DNA of 33,689 bases from Bacteroidaceae bacterium (GCA_024680695.1 JAILBW010000065.1:1-33689), one strand, 5' to 3'; shown: positions 18,006 through 27,339, numbered from the stretch's first letter. Translations and numbers: made by a program. Notes: generated by a model not told the origin, from the sequence alone.

Positions 18006-21000
18006 ATGACTTTCAGACACCTCCCCCTCTTCCTGCTTGGCATTCTCTTTTCGCCGCTCATCTGCCTTGCACAGGATTTCGACCCGCAGAGCGACACTTG
18101 GGTCTGCGTCGATGAACTCGGACGCAACGTAGCCACAAGCGACGAAGGAGTCAGCCGTACCGACATCGACGAGACATCCGTCATCGGCATGTTCTACTAC
18201 GTTTGGCATGGGCAACATGGAGCCGAGACCAAAGACAACACTCGCCTCGTGGCCGCCAATCCCGAGAACCCCGCATTTGGCGGCTGGGGTTCGTTCCATT
18301 GGGGTGGCAAGCCCGCGCTGGGCTACTACACCGGAGGCACTCCCTACATTGTGGCCCGCCACATGCAGATGCTGGTCGATGCAGGCATTGACTTCTATTT
18401 CTTTGATGTCACCAATGCCTACACCTACGACGAGCAAGTCAAGGTGGTAATGAAGGAAATCGACCGCCGCACACAACTCGGGCTCCGCTCGCCCAAACTG
18501 GCATTCCTGACGCGTTCCAGCTCCGTCGCAGTTGTCACCAACCTGTACAACGCCTTCTACGCCAATGCCGCTAACGACAAGTATTGGTACAAATGGGAGG
18601 GCAAGCCACTCATCTTCATGGAGGACAACAAGGAGACGGAACTGCCGTCGCACATCCAGTCGTACTTCACCTTCCGATACAGCTGGGCATGGAGCACCGG
18701 CTCGAAGAAATGGGCATGGCTCGCCTACTATCCCCAAGGCACGGGAACCATGAACGGCAAGACGGAGCAGATATCCGTGGGAGTGGCCATGCACCCCACC
18801 TCACGTATTGGCAAGAGCTACCACAACGGCGCGCAGCCCGCCTTCGACAAGTATGGCCTCTGCAAGGAGACCCCACAGGGCCTCTTCTTCCAGGAACAAT
18901 GGAAGCAGGCCCACAAGGTGCATCCGCCTGTGGTGATGATCACCCAGTGGAACGAATGGATGGCCCAGCGCTTCAAGATAGAGGATAGTTCCCAGTTCGG
19001 ACTTGTCCGCCCGGGTGCCACGGCAAAGATCGGCGAGACGTACTTTGTCGATGTCTACAACCAAGAGTTCAGCCGCGACATCGAACCCAGCAGCGAGCCG
19101 CTCATTCGCGACCATTACTATCTGCAGATGGTGTCGAACATCCGCCAGTATCGCGGAGTTCACAAGATTCCCACTCCGACTGTGAGCCGCAACATCGACA
19201 TCGACGGCGACTTCGAGCAGTGGGCCGATGTCACCCCCGAATTCCGCGACGAGCCCGGCGACGTCTATTATACCTCCACCACCGCCCAGTCGAGCATCGA
19301 ACGCATGCGCAACTCGAACGACATTGTCACGGCCAAGGTCACGAAGGATGCCGAAAACCTCTACTTCTATGTCTCCACGCGCGAAGAGATCCGCCAGCTC
19401 TCCACTTCGAACGAGAAGGTGCGCTGGATGTCACTGCTCCTCAACGCCGACTGCGACTACTCGAATGGCTGGTATGGCTACGACTACATGGTGAGCAACG
19501 AGTCGCAGAAGATGAAGCTCTTCCGCTACAGCGCCACCGAGTGGGAGGCCATCGCCGACGTCCGATGGCAGGCAGAAGGCAAGGAAATGATGCTCACACT
19601 CGACCGCCGCATCCTGGGCCTCGAGGCCGACACCGACTTCGACTTCAAGTGGATCGACAACATCGAGAAGGCCAACAACGACGTCCTCTACTTCCTGGCC
19701 AAGGGCGAGGCTGCACCAAACGGACGCTTCAACTATCGCTACAAAGGCTCGCGCCTGCTCACACAGAAGTTCCACGGCTACTACTACATCGAGAATGCCT
19801 ACGACGCCTGGAACGAGAAGACAACCAAGGCACTCCTCGATGCCTCGGCCGAGCGCCTCGACTGGGACACAGAGAACGAGGCCGACCTGCGCTTCGTGTG
19901 GCAGATAACACCCGAGGGCGACGCATACTCCTTTCGCAACATCGCCACAGGGCGAAGCATCGGACCTCTCTCACAACCCACGCTCAACGGCGACGGATGC
20001 GGTTCACCTGTCGCGATGAGTACCACGCCGGCGCTTCTCCACATCACGATGGGCGAAAATGGCAAGCTCCTCATCCACCACGGCGGACAATGCACACAGC
20101 ACGGCAGGCAGTGTCAATCGTTTCACGTAAACGGGCACAACACCGACAAGCCGAAGACAGCTCCCGCCCCCGATGGTGTCACCGCCTGGCTCGACGACAA
20201 CTCCGACCTTTCGACATGGACACTACGCGACGCCACAGCAGTCACCTATCGCAGTCGGCTCGAAGCACTTATCAACACTCACACCCGCGACCAATACATC
20301 GCCGGCACCGAATTCGGACAATACCTGCTGACGTTCGTAGCCGCCTATCAGGAAGCCTACGACAAGGCCATTGAACTTCTCGACAGCGAGGCCGACGCCT
20401 TCTCGCCCGCTCTGAACGATGCCATCAGCCGGCTCCAGGAGACGCTCGCCACCGTCGAGTCGCAGGGCTACATCCCGCTCAGCGACGGCTACTACTACAT
20501 CGCCAGCGCCTTCGAGTGGGACGACTTCACCACCAAGGCCTTCCATGCCGGCACGAACTACGTCAACGTAGCCGACCTCATCAAGGGGCGCGTCGAGTTC
20601 AGCGCAGGCCGTCCCATCTGCATCTTCCAGATCACCTACAATGCCGACGAAGCCCACAGCTACACCATCTACAGCCCCTCGCTCAACAAGTACGTCGGCC
20701 GGTGGAAGACCTCGCAGGTGCCCATGGTCCTCGAGGCCAGCAAGGCCCCGGTCCGCATCGTCGCCACAGGCCGCGGCACCGTACTCATGTACTTTGCCAA
20801 CGAGACCGACGAGAAGAGCTTCTATCCCGTCTATTACAACAAGTCGTCCTACACCTCCACCGGCAAGAACTACCGCATCAAGGGACAACCCGTCCAAGAA
20901 AACGCGCTCAGCGAATGGCGCCTCCTCCCTACCCTGCCGGACGAGGAAAACCCCTACGTCCTGAACGACACCCTCTGTCAGCTCGACACGCTGCTCGACT

Positions 21001-21296
21001 CCCACCCCCTGCGCCGCTACGAGGGCGGAGCCTATGATGCCCTCCTGTTGGCCAACTTCGTCAGCGCCCGCAGCGAGGCACAGCAAGCCGACGACGCCCG
21101 GCAGGGCCACTACGCCGCCGTGCTCCGGACGCTCCAGGCAGCCATCGATGCCCTCGAGGGTCGCACCGCCGTCGAAACGCTTCGCTCCAAGCCTTCCCCC
21201 GCGCTTCGCAACCTTTACGACATCTCGGGGCGGCCAGCTACGAGCCAGTTCGGGGGCGTCGTCGTGGAACAGGGAAAGAAAAGACTACGGAGATAG
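18006..21296 (+). CDS. Secreted multidomain glycoside-hydrolase-like protein (GH99/GH71-like catalytic region, CBM9-like module)
   Basis: This 1096-aa protein starts with a signal peptide (PLFLLGILFSPLICLAQ). Residues about 55-390 look like a TIM-barrel hydrolase: IGMFYYVWHGQHG, GGTPYIVARHMQMLVDAGID, FYFFDVTNAY and the late ITQWNEWM. These recall the GH99/GH71-like group, where a WNEW/NEW motif is common. Residues about 400-580 resemble a CBM9/DOMON-type module (IDIDGDFEQWADV). Two later modules each begin with GYYYI (near 600 and 830) and may be trefoil or lectin-like, followed by helical linkers. The end, NLYDISGRPATSQFGG, resembles the secretion tail seen on two other proteins here. The substrate is unknown; alpha-mannan-like glycans would be one guess by family analogy. 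Confidence 0.7.
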   Translation: MTFRHLPLFLLGILFSPLICLAQDFDPQSDTWVCVDELGRNVATSDEGVSRTDIDETSVIGMFYYVWHGQHGAETKDNTRLVAANPENPAFGGWGSFHWGGKPALGYYTGGTPYIVARHMQMLVDAGIDFYFFDVTNAYTYDEQVKVVMKEIDRRTQLGLRSPKLAFLTRSSSVAVVTNLYNAFYANAANDKYWYKWEGKPLIFMEDNKETELPSHIQSYFTFRYSWAWSTGSKKWAWLAYYPQGTGTMNGKTEQISVGVAMHPTSRIGKSYHNGAQPAFDKYGLCKETPQGLFFQEQWKQAHKVHPPVVMITQWNEWMAQRFKIEDSSQFGLVRPGATAKIGETYFVDVYNQEFSRDIEPSSEPLIRDHYYLQMVSNIRQYRGVHKIPTPTVSRNIDIDGDFEQWADVTPEFRDEPGDVYYTSTTAQSSIERMRNSNDIVTAKVTKDAENLYFYVSTREEIRQLSTSNEKVRWMSLLLNADCDYSNGWYGYDYMVSNESQKMKLFRYSATEWEAIADVRWQAEGKEMMLTLDRRILGLEADTDFDFKWIDNIEKANNDVLYFLAKGEAAPNGRFNYRYKGSRLLTQKFHGYYYIENAYDAWNEKTTKALLDASAERLDWDTENEADLRFVWQITPEGDAYSFRNIATGRSIGPLSQPTLNGDGCGSPVAMSTTPALLHITMGENGKLLIHHGGQCTQHGRQCQSFHVNGHNTDKPKTAPAPDGVTAWLDDNSDLSTWTLRDATAVTYRSRLEALINTHTRDQYIAGTEFGQYLLTFVAAYQEAYDKAIELLDSEADAFSPALNDAISRLQETLATVESQGYIPLSDGYYYIASAFEWDDFTTKAFHAGTNYVNVADLIKGRVEFSAGRPICIFQITYNADEAHSYTIYSPSLNKYVGRWKTSQVPMVLEASKAPVRIVATGRGTVLMYFANETDEKSFYPVYYNKSSYTSTGKNYRIKGQPVQENALSEWRLLPTLPDEENPYVLNDTLCQLDTLLDSHPLRRYEGGAYDALLLANFVSARSEAQQADDARQGHYAAVLRTLQAAIDALEGRTAVETLRSKPSPALRNLYDISGRPATSQFGGVVVEQGKKRLRR

Positions 21297-21306
21297 ACCA
21301 ATATAA

Positions 21307-22302
21307 ATGACAAGAAGCAATCTTAGGAAAATACGCTGGGGCTTCATCGGATGCGGCGAAGCCACGGAGAAGAAGAGCGGACCGGCCTTCAGCCAGATAC
21401 CCGGCTCGACAGTCGTTGCCGTTATGAGCCGCAGCCGGGAGAAGACGCAGGCCTACGCCGAACGTCACCACATACCGCACTGGTACACCGACGCCCAGCA
21501 ACTCATCAACGACCCCGAAGTCAACGCCGTTTACATAGCCACTCCCCCATCGTCCCACGCCACCTACGCCATCATGGCCATGCGCGCCGGCAAGCCCCCC
21601 TACGTCGAGAAGCCGCTCGCCAGCAGCTACCTCGACTGCCAGCGCATCAACCGTGTAAGCGAACAGACCGGCGTGCCCTGCTTCGTGGCATACTACAGGC
21701 GCTTCCTCCCCTACTTCCTCCGCGTACGCGAACTGGTCAGCGCCGGAGCCATCGGCAAGGTGGTCAGCGTGCAGGTGCAGTTCTCGGCTCCGCCGCGCGA
21801 CCTCGACTACCACAGCACGAACCTGCCCTGGCGCGTACAGCGCGACATTGCCGGCGGCGGCTACTTCTACGACCTCGCGCCCCACCAGATAGACATCCTC
21901 CAAGAAATCTTCGGACCCATCGTCCGCGCCAAGGGCTACAGCGCCAACCTGGGCGGGCTCTATCAGACGGAGGACACCGTGAGCGCCTGCTTCCAGTTCA
22001 ACAACGGACTGCCTGGCAGCGGCTCCTGGTGCTTCGTGAGCCACGAAAGCGTGCGCACCGACCGCATCCTGCTCATGGGCGAGACAGGGCAACTCAGCTT
22101 CTCGGTCTACACCTACGACCCCATCATGCTCTCGACGGAGTCGGGACACGAGTCAATCGCCGTGCCCAATCCGCCATTCGTCCAGATGCCGCTCATCGAA
22201 CGCGTCGTCCAGCACCTGCAGGGCATTGGCAACTGCACCGCCGACAGCCTCAGCGCCACCAGCGTCAACTGGGTGATGGACCAGATACTCGGGAAGATGT
22301 AG
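21307..22302 (+). CDS. Gfo/Idh/MocA-family NAD(P)-dependent oxidoreductase
   Basis: This 331-aa cytoplasmic protein has an N-terminal Rossmann fold ([18 protein letters not shown], a variant of GxGxxx), the A-T-P-P-S-S-H motif, and the family EKP motif in [11 protein letters not shown]. The C-terminal alpha/beta domain includes [17 protein letters not shown] with the usual conserved Asp and His. Members oxidise or reduce sugars and cyclitols. It starts 10 bp after the hydrolase stop, so it may process a sugar released by that enzyme; this is inference. Confidence 0.88.
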   Translation: MTRSNLRKIRWGFIGCGEATEKKSGPAFSQIPGSTVVAVMSRSREKTQAYAERHHIPHWYTDAQQLINDPEVNAVYIATPPSSHATYAIMAMRAGKPPYVEKPLASSYLDCQRINRVSEQTGVPCFVAYYRRFLPYFLRVRELVSAGAIGKVVSVQVQFSAPPRDLDYHSTNLPWRVQRDIAGGGYFYDLAPHQIDILQEIFGPIVRAKGYSANLGGLYQTEDTVSACFQFNNGLPGSGSWCFVSHESVRTDRILLMGETGQLSFSVYTYDPIMLSTESGHESIAVPNPPFVQMPLIERVVQHLQGIGNCTADSLSATSVNWVMDQILGKM

Positions 22303-22345
22303 CGGAGAGAGAGGTCAACCTGAAAAAGAAAAAAAGGGAAGAACT

Positions 22346-23062
22346 ATGCACAACAAACCGGCCACCCACCTCTTCGTCGACTTCGACGACACACTCTACG
22401 ACACTCGCGGCAACGCCGAGATAGCCCTCGCGGAACTCTTCGACGAGCTCGGCCTTGCCCGCTACTTCCCCACTCTCGAGGCCTTCACCGTGCCCTACTG
22501 GGCCGCCAACATCGAGCTCTGGACTCAGTACGCCCAAGGCACCATCGATCGCGACTTCCTGATTGTCGAACGCTTTCGCCGCCCCCTCGCCTGCGGCAAG
22601 GGACTCAACCCCACTCCCGAGTACTGCCTCCACGCCAGCGACCGTTTCCTGGCTCTCTGTGCCGTCAAGAGCGGCGTCGTCGAGGGTGCCCACGAAATCA
22701 TGGACTATCTGCGCTCCCGCGGCTATCGGATGCATCTGTGCAGCAACGGCTTCCGCGAAGTGCAATACAGCAAGCTGCGCGCCTCGCACCTTTTCGACTA
22801 CTTCGACACCATCATACTCTCCGAGCAGGCAGGCGCCAACAAGCCCAGCCCCGACTACTTCCGCTATGCATTTCGGATGAGCGGTGCACGCCCCGAAGAG
22901 ACAATCATGATAGGCGACAATTTCGAGACAGACATCCGCGGAGCTTACAACGTCGGCCTACGCACCATCTTCCTGAACCGCTACCCTGCCGACTTCACGC
23001 CTCCCGAGGGCATCGCCTCCCATATCGTCAACCACCTCCTCCAGATACGCGAGATACTGTAA
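22346..23062 (+). CDS. HAD-superfamily hydrolase, YjjG-like nucleotidase/phosphatase
   Basis: This 238-aa HAD phosphatase has motif [10 protein letters not shown] (both catalytic Asp present), motif II CSNGF, motif III Lys in [10 protein letters not shown], and motif [15 protein letters not shown]. The helical cap lies between I and II. Length and motif spacing match YjjG-type pyrimidine 5'-nucleotidases, which act on non-canonical nucleotides, but a sugar-phosphate substrate is equally possible. It is the last gene of the long + directon, 43 bp after the Gfo/Idh gene. Confidence 0.87.
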   Translation: MHNKPATHLFVDFDDTLYDTRGNAEIALAELFDELGLARYFPTLEAFTVPYWAANIELWTQYAQGTIDRDFLIVERFRRPLACGKGLNPTPEYCLHASDRFLALCAVKSGVVEGAHEIMDYLRSRGYRMHLCSNGFREVQYSKLRASHLFDYFDTIILSEQAGANKPSPDYFRYAFRMSGARPEETIMIGDNFETDIRGAYNVGLRTIFLNRYPADFTPPEGIASHIVNHLLQIREIL

Positions 23063-23143
23063 GAGTGTTCTGATTATTAACCATTGCTGTCTGGGGAAAC
23101 ATCGCAGAAGGTGCGACAGACAAATCAGTATACTAAATGCTAT

Positions 23144-23166
23144 TTGCAAAATGCAAAATGCAAAAT
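23144..23166. repeat. 7-bp tandem repeat ATGCAAA (second locus)
   Basis: TTGCAAA, ATGCAAA, ATGCAAA and then AT match the array at 6751-6774. It lies about 80 bp after the HAD stop in a 242-bp spacer that holds no gene. Confidence 0.85.
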
Positions 23167-23192
23167 CTGCGGTAACAGCAGACGGGGTGGTC

Positions 23193-23258
23193 TCCTACTT
23201 GCTGTCGCATTGACTCCTACTTGCTGTCGCATTGACTCCCGCTTGCTGTCGCAAAAAC
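23193..23258. repeat. 22-bp tandem repeat, three copies
   Basis: TCCTACTTGCTGTCGCATTG followed by AC occurs at 23193-23214 and again identically at 23215-23236. A third, diverged copy at 23237-23258 ends in GCAAAAAC. The array lies between the convergent HAD (+) and GH109-like (-) genes, where a terminator would be expected. No strong hairpin was found there. Confidence 0.9.
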
Positions 23259-23304
23259 GCATGTATTCTGCCGCAGAAAATGCCCTTTGCCTCTTTTTGC
23301 CGAG

Positions 23305-24906
23305 TTACTTCTTGGCCTTGGCTTTTTCCCGTGCCTTGTCGTACTTCTCCCAGAGTTTATTCTTTATGGTAAGGGTTTTCTGCTCCTCGGTGCTGGCCAG
23401 CGCGGCGGCTTCGGCAGCGGCCTCATCCTCGGGCGAGGCGTAGGCGTGGCTGAACTGCGTCTGGAGGTCCCAATAGCCTCGGGTGAAGTCGGGGAAGGCG
23501 ACGGAGGCGCTGTTGTGGTCCATGCTGATGGCACCCAGCTCGGCAAGGCTGCACCACTCGGCCAGGTCATAGACATCCATGTCGAGCGGCAGTCCGTTCT
23601 GCAGGCAATAGACGAGGCGCATGTCCATGAGGAAGTCCATGCCGCCGTGGCCTCCCACCTTCTTGGCCTTCTCGCCGAAGCGTTTCAGGATGGGGTGTTC
23701 GTATTTCTCCTCGAGGGCCTTCTGCTGCTCGGCCGACATGAAGCTGTGGGTGTCGAGCTTGTCGATCTGCGGCACGCCGGTGGACTTCATCGCCGAGCCC
23801 TCGAGGGCATAGCGCGGCTCGGGGTACTTGGTGGCATAGCCCTTGGTGCCGAAGAGCTTGTAGAGGCGGTTGTAGGGGGCGTAGGTCATCACGTCGTGCT
23901 GAATCTCCACGACCTTGCCCTGAGCCGTGCGCATGAGGGTAGTGGAGTGGTCGCCGTTGCGGAAGTTGTCGCACTCACGGCCTGTACGCTTCTCCACGAG
24001 TTCCTTGCCGACGACGCTCTTGGTGTCCATCGCCGTGAGGGTGACAAAGCGGTCGCCGCGATGGATGTTCATGGCTTGGGCCACAGGGCCGAGTCCGTGG
24101 GTGGCATAGACGTCGCCACGATTCTCCATGTTGTACTTCAGTCGCCAGCCAAGGCTGTCGGGGTCGCTGCCGTCGGGATTCTTCCAATAGGCATCCCAGA
24201 AGGGCGAGAGGTTGTGAATATAGGCTCCCTCGGCGCGAACGACCTCGCCGAAGACGCCCTGCTGGGCCATGTTGAGCGCCGTCAGCTCGTACCAGTCGTA
24301 GCAGCAGTTCTCGAGTATCATGCAATGCTTGCGCGTCGACTCGGACAGGTTGATGAGCTCCCAGCACTGCTCGAGGTTCATGGCGCTGGGCACTTCGATG
24401 GCGGTGTGCTTGCCATGCTCGAGGGCGCACTTGGCTACGGGGAAGTGATGGTCCCAGTCGGTGGCCACATAGACGAGGTCGATTTCGGGATTCATGCAAA
24501 GGAGTTCGTAGCCCTTCTCGCCAGAATAGATCTCGGCAGGCGGCAGTCCGGCCTCGCGCAAGAAGCGCTGGCAGGCCTCGGCGCGCTCTTCCTCGTAGTC
24601 GCACAGCGCCACGATCTGCACGCCAGGGATGTGGGTAAAACGGCTCACGGCACCGGGACCGCGCATGCCAAGCCCAACGAAGCCTACGCGCACCGTGGCG
24701 AGGCGGGGAGCGGTAAGCCCGACGACATGCTGCTGTCCGTCGGGGCGGGCAGGAGTGTCAAGGACGATGGTCCCCTCCTCCCAATGCCATTTCGTGGAGG
24801 GGCTCGAGCTTTGGGCCATCATCATCGATGGGCAGCTGGCAAAAGCCAGTAGACAGCAGGCTGCGACCACCAGCCGCACCTGCCTGAGGAATGTAATCGT
24901 TCTCAT
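23305..24906 (-). CDS. GH109-like glycosidase (Gfo/Idh/MocA fold), secreted or lipoprotein
   Basis: This protein is about 533 aa from the chosen start. The N-terminus MRTITFLRQVRLVVAACCLL continues to AFASC, a lipobox-like site. A Rossmann motif follows (VGFVGLGMRGPGAV), with EVPSA in place of EKP, ILENCCYDWYELTALNMAQQ, GEVVRAEGAYIHNL and VYATHGLGPV. These match GH109, whose members use tightly bound NAD to hydrolyse alpha-N-acetylgalactosaminides, with the Y-x-T-H segment in the active site. The start at 24906 (or 24915) is favoured over 24975 and 24933 because a promoter box ends at 24946. The C-terminus is rich in Lys/Ala (DKAREKAKAKK). Mucin-type GalNAc removal is a family-based guess. 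Confidence 0.87.
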   Translation of the reverse strand: MRTITFLRQVRLVVAACCLLAFASCPSMMMAQSSSPSTKWHWEEGTIVLDTPARPDGQQHVVGLTAPRLATVRVGFVGLGMRGPGAVSRFTHIPGVQIVALCDYEEERAEACQRFLREAGLPPAEIYSGEKGYELLCMNPEIDLVYVATDWDHHFPVAKCALEHGKHTAIEVPSAMNLEQCWELINLSESTRKHCMILENCCYDWYELTALNMAQQGVFGEVVRAEGAYIHNLSPFWDAYWKNPDGSDPDSLGWRLKYNMENRGDVYATHGLGPVAQAMNIHRGDRFVTLTAMDTKSVVGKELVEKRTGRECDNFRNGDHSTTLMRTAQGKVVEIQHDVMTYAPYNRLYKLFGTKGYATKYPEPRYALEGSAMKSTGVPQIDKLDTHSFMSAEQQKALEEKYEHPILKRFGEKAKKVGGHGGMDFLMDMRLVYCLQNGLPLDMDVYDLAEWCSLAELGAISMDHNSASVAFPDFTRGYWDLQTQFSHAYASPEDEAAAEAAALASTEEQKTLTIKNKLWEKYDKAREKAKAKK

Positions 24907-24945
24907 ATCGGTCATAAGTTTTGCAGAATTCATGTTTTGCTGGGG

Positions 24946-24976
24946 TAAAGGTACACAAAAAAAACGAAAGTGCAAA
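24946..24976 (-). promoter_or_regulatory. Promoter of the GH109-like gene
   Basis: On the minus strand TTTG (24973-24976) is followed after 19 bp by TACCTTTA (24946-24953), one mismatch from TAnnTTTG. Transcription would start near 24939, which leaves little or no leader for the ATG at 24933 and so supports 24915 or 24906 as the translation start. Confidence 0.55.
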
Positions 24977-25050
24977 TAATAAGGTGATGGATTTGCCGGC
25001 GACAGAAAAAAAACTATGGGTAATCCGTGCGGAATCTCACGAAAAAGTTG

Positions 25051-25058
25051 TAGCTTTG
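25051..25058 (+). promoter_or_regulatory. -7 promoter element for rlmN
   Basis: TAGCTTTG, in the context AAAAAGTTGTAGCTTTGCAG, matches the Bacteroidetes -7 box 65 bp before the rlmN ATG. The flanking sequence resembles that at 7254, 28598 and 31112. The -33 element is not clear. Confidence 0.6.
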
Positions 25059-25123
25059 CAGACGAAGTACTGAGACGAAGTACCGGAATGTAGTAGTAAA
25101 AACGCTTTTCGGCTGAGCATCAC

Positions 25124-26161
25124 ATGGAGAACGGAGAGAGAAAAACGCCCCTGCTGGGCATGGCACTCGACGAGCTGCGCAACGTTGCAGCCCGTCTGGG
25201 ACTGCCTGCCTACACCGCCGGACAGATGGCGCGATGGATTTATGTGACGCGGACGAACGACATTGCACAGATGACGAATCTTTCACAAAAGGCACGACAG
25301 GCGTTAGAGGCTGACTACGAGGTGGGAGGCTGCGCACCGGTGGGACAGCAGACCAGCGTGGACGGCACGGTGAAGTACCTGTTCCCGACAGAGAGCGGCG
25401 AGCGCGTCGAGTCGGTGTTCATCCCCGATGGCGACAGGGCGACACTCTGCGTGAGCACTCAGGCTGGCTGTCGCATGGGCTGCCGATTCTGCATGACGGG
25501 ACGGCAGGGATTTCAGGGCAACCTGACGGTGCGCGACATCCTGAACCAGATATTCATGCTCCCCGAGCGCGAAAGGCTGACGAACATCGTCTTCATGGGA
25601 CAGGGCGAACCGATGGACAACATCGACGCGGTGCTGAAGGCGACCTCGCTGCTGACTGCCGACTACGGCTTCGCATGGAGCCCCAAGCGCATCACCGTCT
25701 CGACCGTAGGCGTGGGACGGGGACTGAAACGCTTCCTCGACGAGAGCGAGTGCCACCTGGCCATCAGCTTGCACAACCCCTTCCCCGAGGAGCGACAAGA
25801 GATGATGCCTGCCGAGAAAGGCTACGGCATTGCCGAGTGTCTGGACCTCCTGCGCACTCACGAATGGAGCCACCAGCGGCGGCTGAGCTTCGAATACATC
25901 GTCTTCGCAGGACTGAACGACAGCCAGCGGCACGCTCGCGAATTGGTGCGACGGCTCGGAGGATTGCATTGTCGGGTGAACCTCATCCGGTTCCACACGA
26001 TTCCCGACACTCCCTACAAGAGGGCTGCAGAGGAGAGGATGACATGGCTGCGCGACTATCTTTCGCGCCACGGACTGACCGCCACCATTCGCGCCAGTCG
26101 GGGCGAGGACATCATGGCGGCCTGCGGGCTGCTGAATACAGCGAAAAAAAATGAGTTATGA
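25124..26161 (+). CDS. rlmN: Dual-specificity 23S rRNA/tRNA adenine C2-methyltransferase RlmN
   Basis: This 345-aa radical SAM enzyme methylates C2 of A2503 in 23S rRNA and A37 in some tRNAs. The cluster motif CRMGCRFCMTG (CxxxCxxC) is intact. The family segments FMGQGEPMDNI, ITVSTVGVGRG and LAISLHNPF are present, as is the C-terminal ACGLL cysteine used in the protein-bound intermediate. Length is normal. The stop overlaps the start of the following lipoprotein gene by 4 bp. Confidence 0.96.
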   Translation: MENGERKTPLLGMALDELRNVAARLGLPAYTAGQMARWIYVTRTNDIAQMTNLSQKARQALEADYEVGGCAPVGQQTSVDGTVKYLFPTESGERVESVFIPDGDRATLCVSTQAGCRMGCRFCMTGRQGFQGNLTVRDILNQIFMLPERERLTNIVFMGQGEPMDNIDAVLKATSLLTADYGFAWSPKRITVSTVGVGRGLKRFLDESECHLAISLHNPFPEERQEMMPAEKGYGIAECLDLLRTHEWSHQRRLSFEYIVFAGLNDSQRHARELVRRLGGLHCRVNLIRFHTIPDTPYKRAAEERMTWLRDYLSRHGLTATIRASRGEDIMAACGLLNTAKKNEL

Positions 26162-27219
26162 ACCAAGCAAATAAGAAGATGAAAAAGACAGGCTTTTTAA
26201 TTGTATTTGCTGCATTGATGCTGAGCGGCTGCAAGAAGGGGCTCATCTTCCCGATGGCCAGCGGACGCCCTTACGAGGTGCTGGTGGTCATCGACAATGC
26301 ATTATGGGAGGCACCGGCCGGACGCGCCTTGTTCGACATTCTGGACACCGATGTGCCAGGACTACCCCAGTCGGAACGTTCGTTCCGCATCTCGCAGGTC
26401 GAGCCAAAGCACATGGACCAGGCATTCCGCATCTTCCGCAACATCATTCAGGTGAACATCAACCCGCGCCAGTTCTCGCAGACGAGGATGAGATTCATGC
26501 GCGACAAATATGCCATGGAGCAGATTGTGCTCACGGTGAACTCCCCGTCCGAAGAGTCGTTCCGAGAGTTCTGCGTCGCCCATAGGCAGGAAGTGGTGGA
26601 CTTCCTGACCAAGACCGAAATGAACCGACTCATCAAGCAACTGGAGAAGAGGTATTCGAAGGTGACTTACGACCTGGCGTGGCAGAAGTTCGCATGCCGG
26701 ATGTATGCACCCGACGAACTGAAGAGCTACAAACAGGGCGACAACTTCTTCTGGACCAGCAACAACACGGCTTCGGGCATGGAGAACATCTGTATGTACA
26801 GCTACGCCTACGAGGGACCGGAAACGTTCAACAAGGAATACATCCTGCAGAAGCGCGACTCGGTGATGAAGGCCAACCTCCCGGGCGAAAAACCAGGAAT
26901 GTACATGCAGACCGACACGCTGTGCACCGTGGTGAAGCCCATCGTCGTACACGGCGGATATGCGATGGAGGCTCGCGGACTGTGGATTATGCACAACGAT
27001 GCGATGGGCGGTCCTTTCGTGAGCCACAGCCGGGTGGACATGGAGACGGGCCGCGTAGTAGTGGTAGAGGGATTCGTGTATGCACCCGAGAAGATGAAGC
27101 GCGGACTCATGCGCCGCCTCGAAGGGTCGCTATACACCCTGCAACTCCCAGCCGAGCAATACTCGCTGGAAATCGACACAGGCATTGACGAGGAGAAACC
27201 TTCAACCACGGAACAATGA
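26158..27219 (+). CDS. DUF4837-like lipoprotein
   Basis: This 353-aa protein has a lipobox, LSGC (Cys25 from this start, or Cys18 from the alternative ATG at 26179). The body begins ASGRPYEVLVVIDNALWE and contains VNINPRQFSQTRM, resembling the Bacteroidetes DUF4837 family, whose function is unknown. Overlap with rlmN implies a shared transcript, although no functional link is evident. The mature protein is probably periplasmic and membrane-attached. Confidence 0.8.
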   Translation: MNQANKKMKKTGFLIVFAALMLSGCKKGLIFPMASGRPYEVLVVIDNALWEAPAGRALFDILDTDVPGLPQSERSFRISQVEPKHMDQAFRIFRNIIQVNINPRQFSQTRMRFMRDKYAMEQIVLTVNSPSEESFREFCVAHRQEVVDFLTKTEMNRLIKQLEKRYSKVTYDLAWQKFACRMYAPDELKSYKQGDNFFWTSNNTASGMENICMYSYAYEGPETFNKEYILQKRDSVMKANLPGEKPGMYMQTDTLCTVVKPIVVHGGYAMEARGLWIMHNDAMGGPFVSHSRVDMETGRVVVVEGFVYAPEKMKRGLMRRLEGSLYTLQLPAEQYSLEIDTGIDEEKPSTTEQ

Positions 27220-27222
27220 CCC

Positions 27223-27268
27223 AAGCCTCCTCTAAATCCTTGCCCTCCGTCGGGCTGGGGAGAGGCTT
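27223..27268 (+). terminator. Possible hairpin after the DUF4837-like gene
   Basis: AAGCCTC (27223-27229) pairs with GAGGCTT (27262-27268), with an inner GCCC/GGGC stem. It lies 3 bp after the stop. No T-run follows, so termination is uncertain. Confidence 0.4.
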
Positions 27269-27339
27269 TGAACCCTTGAACCCTTGCGCCCGTCTCTGCC
27301 GCTTCGCCTTTAGTGCGAAGAACTCTTGAACTCTTGAAC
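27268..27339. repeat. 8-bp direct repeats TTGAACCC/TTGAACTC flanking a small hairpin
   Basis: TTGAACCC occurs twice in a row at 27268-27283. TTGAACTC followed by TTGAAC lies at 27326-27339. Between them is a 6-bp hairpin, CTTCGC-7 nt-GCGAAG (27302-27320). All of this lies in the spacer immediately before the PdxA-like gene, whose ATG is at 27352. No promoter box was recognised in this spacer. Confidence 0.65.

Noticed and set aside
23193-23258. 22-bp repeats as a CRISPR array
   Set aside because: The units are directly adjacent with no spacers and there are no cas genes nearby.
23287-24852. 521-aa + strand ORF opposite the GH109-like gene
   Set aside because: It is an antisense shadow; the minus frame shows clear Rossmann and GH109 motifs and a promoter.
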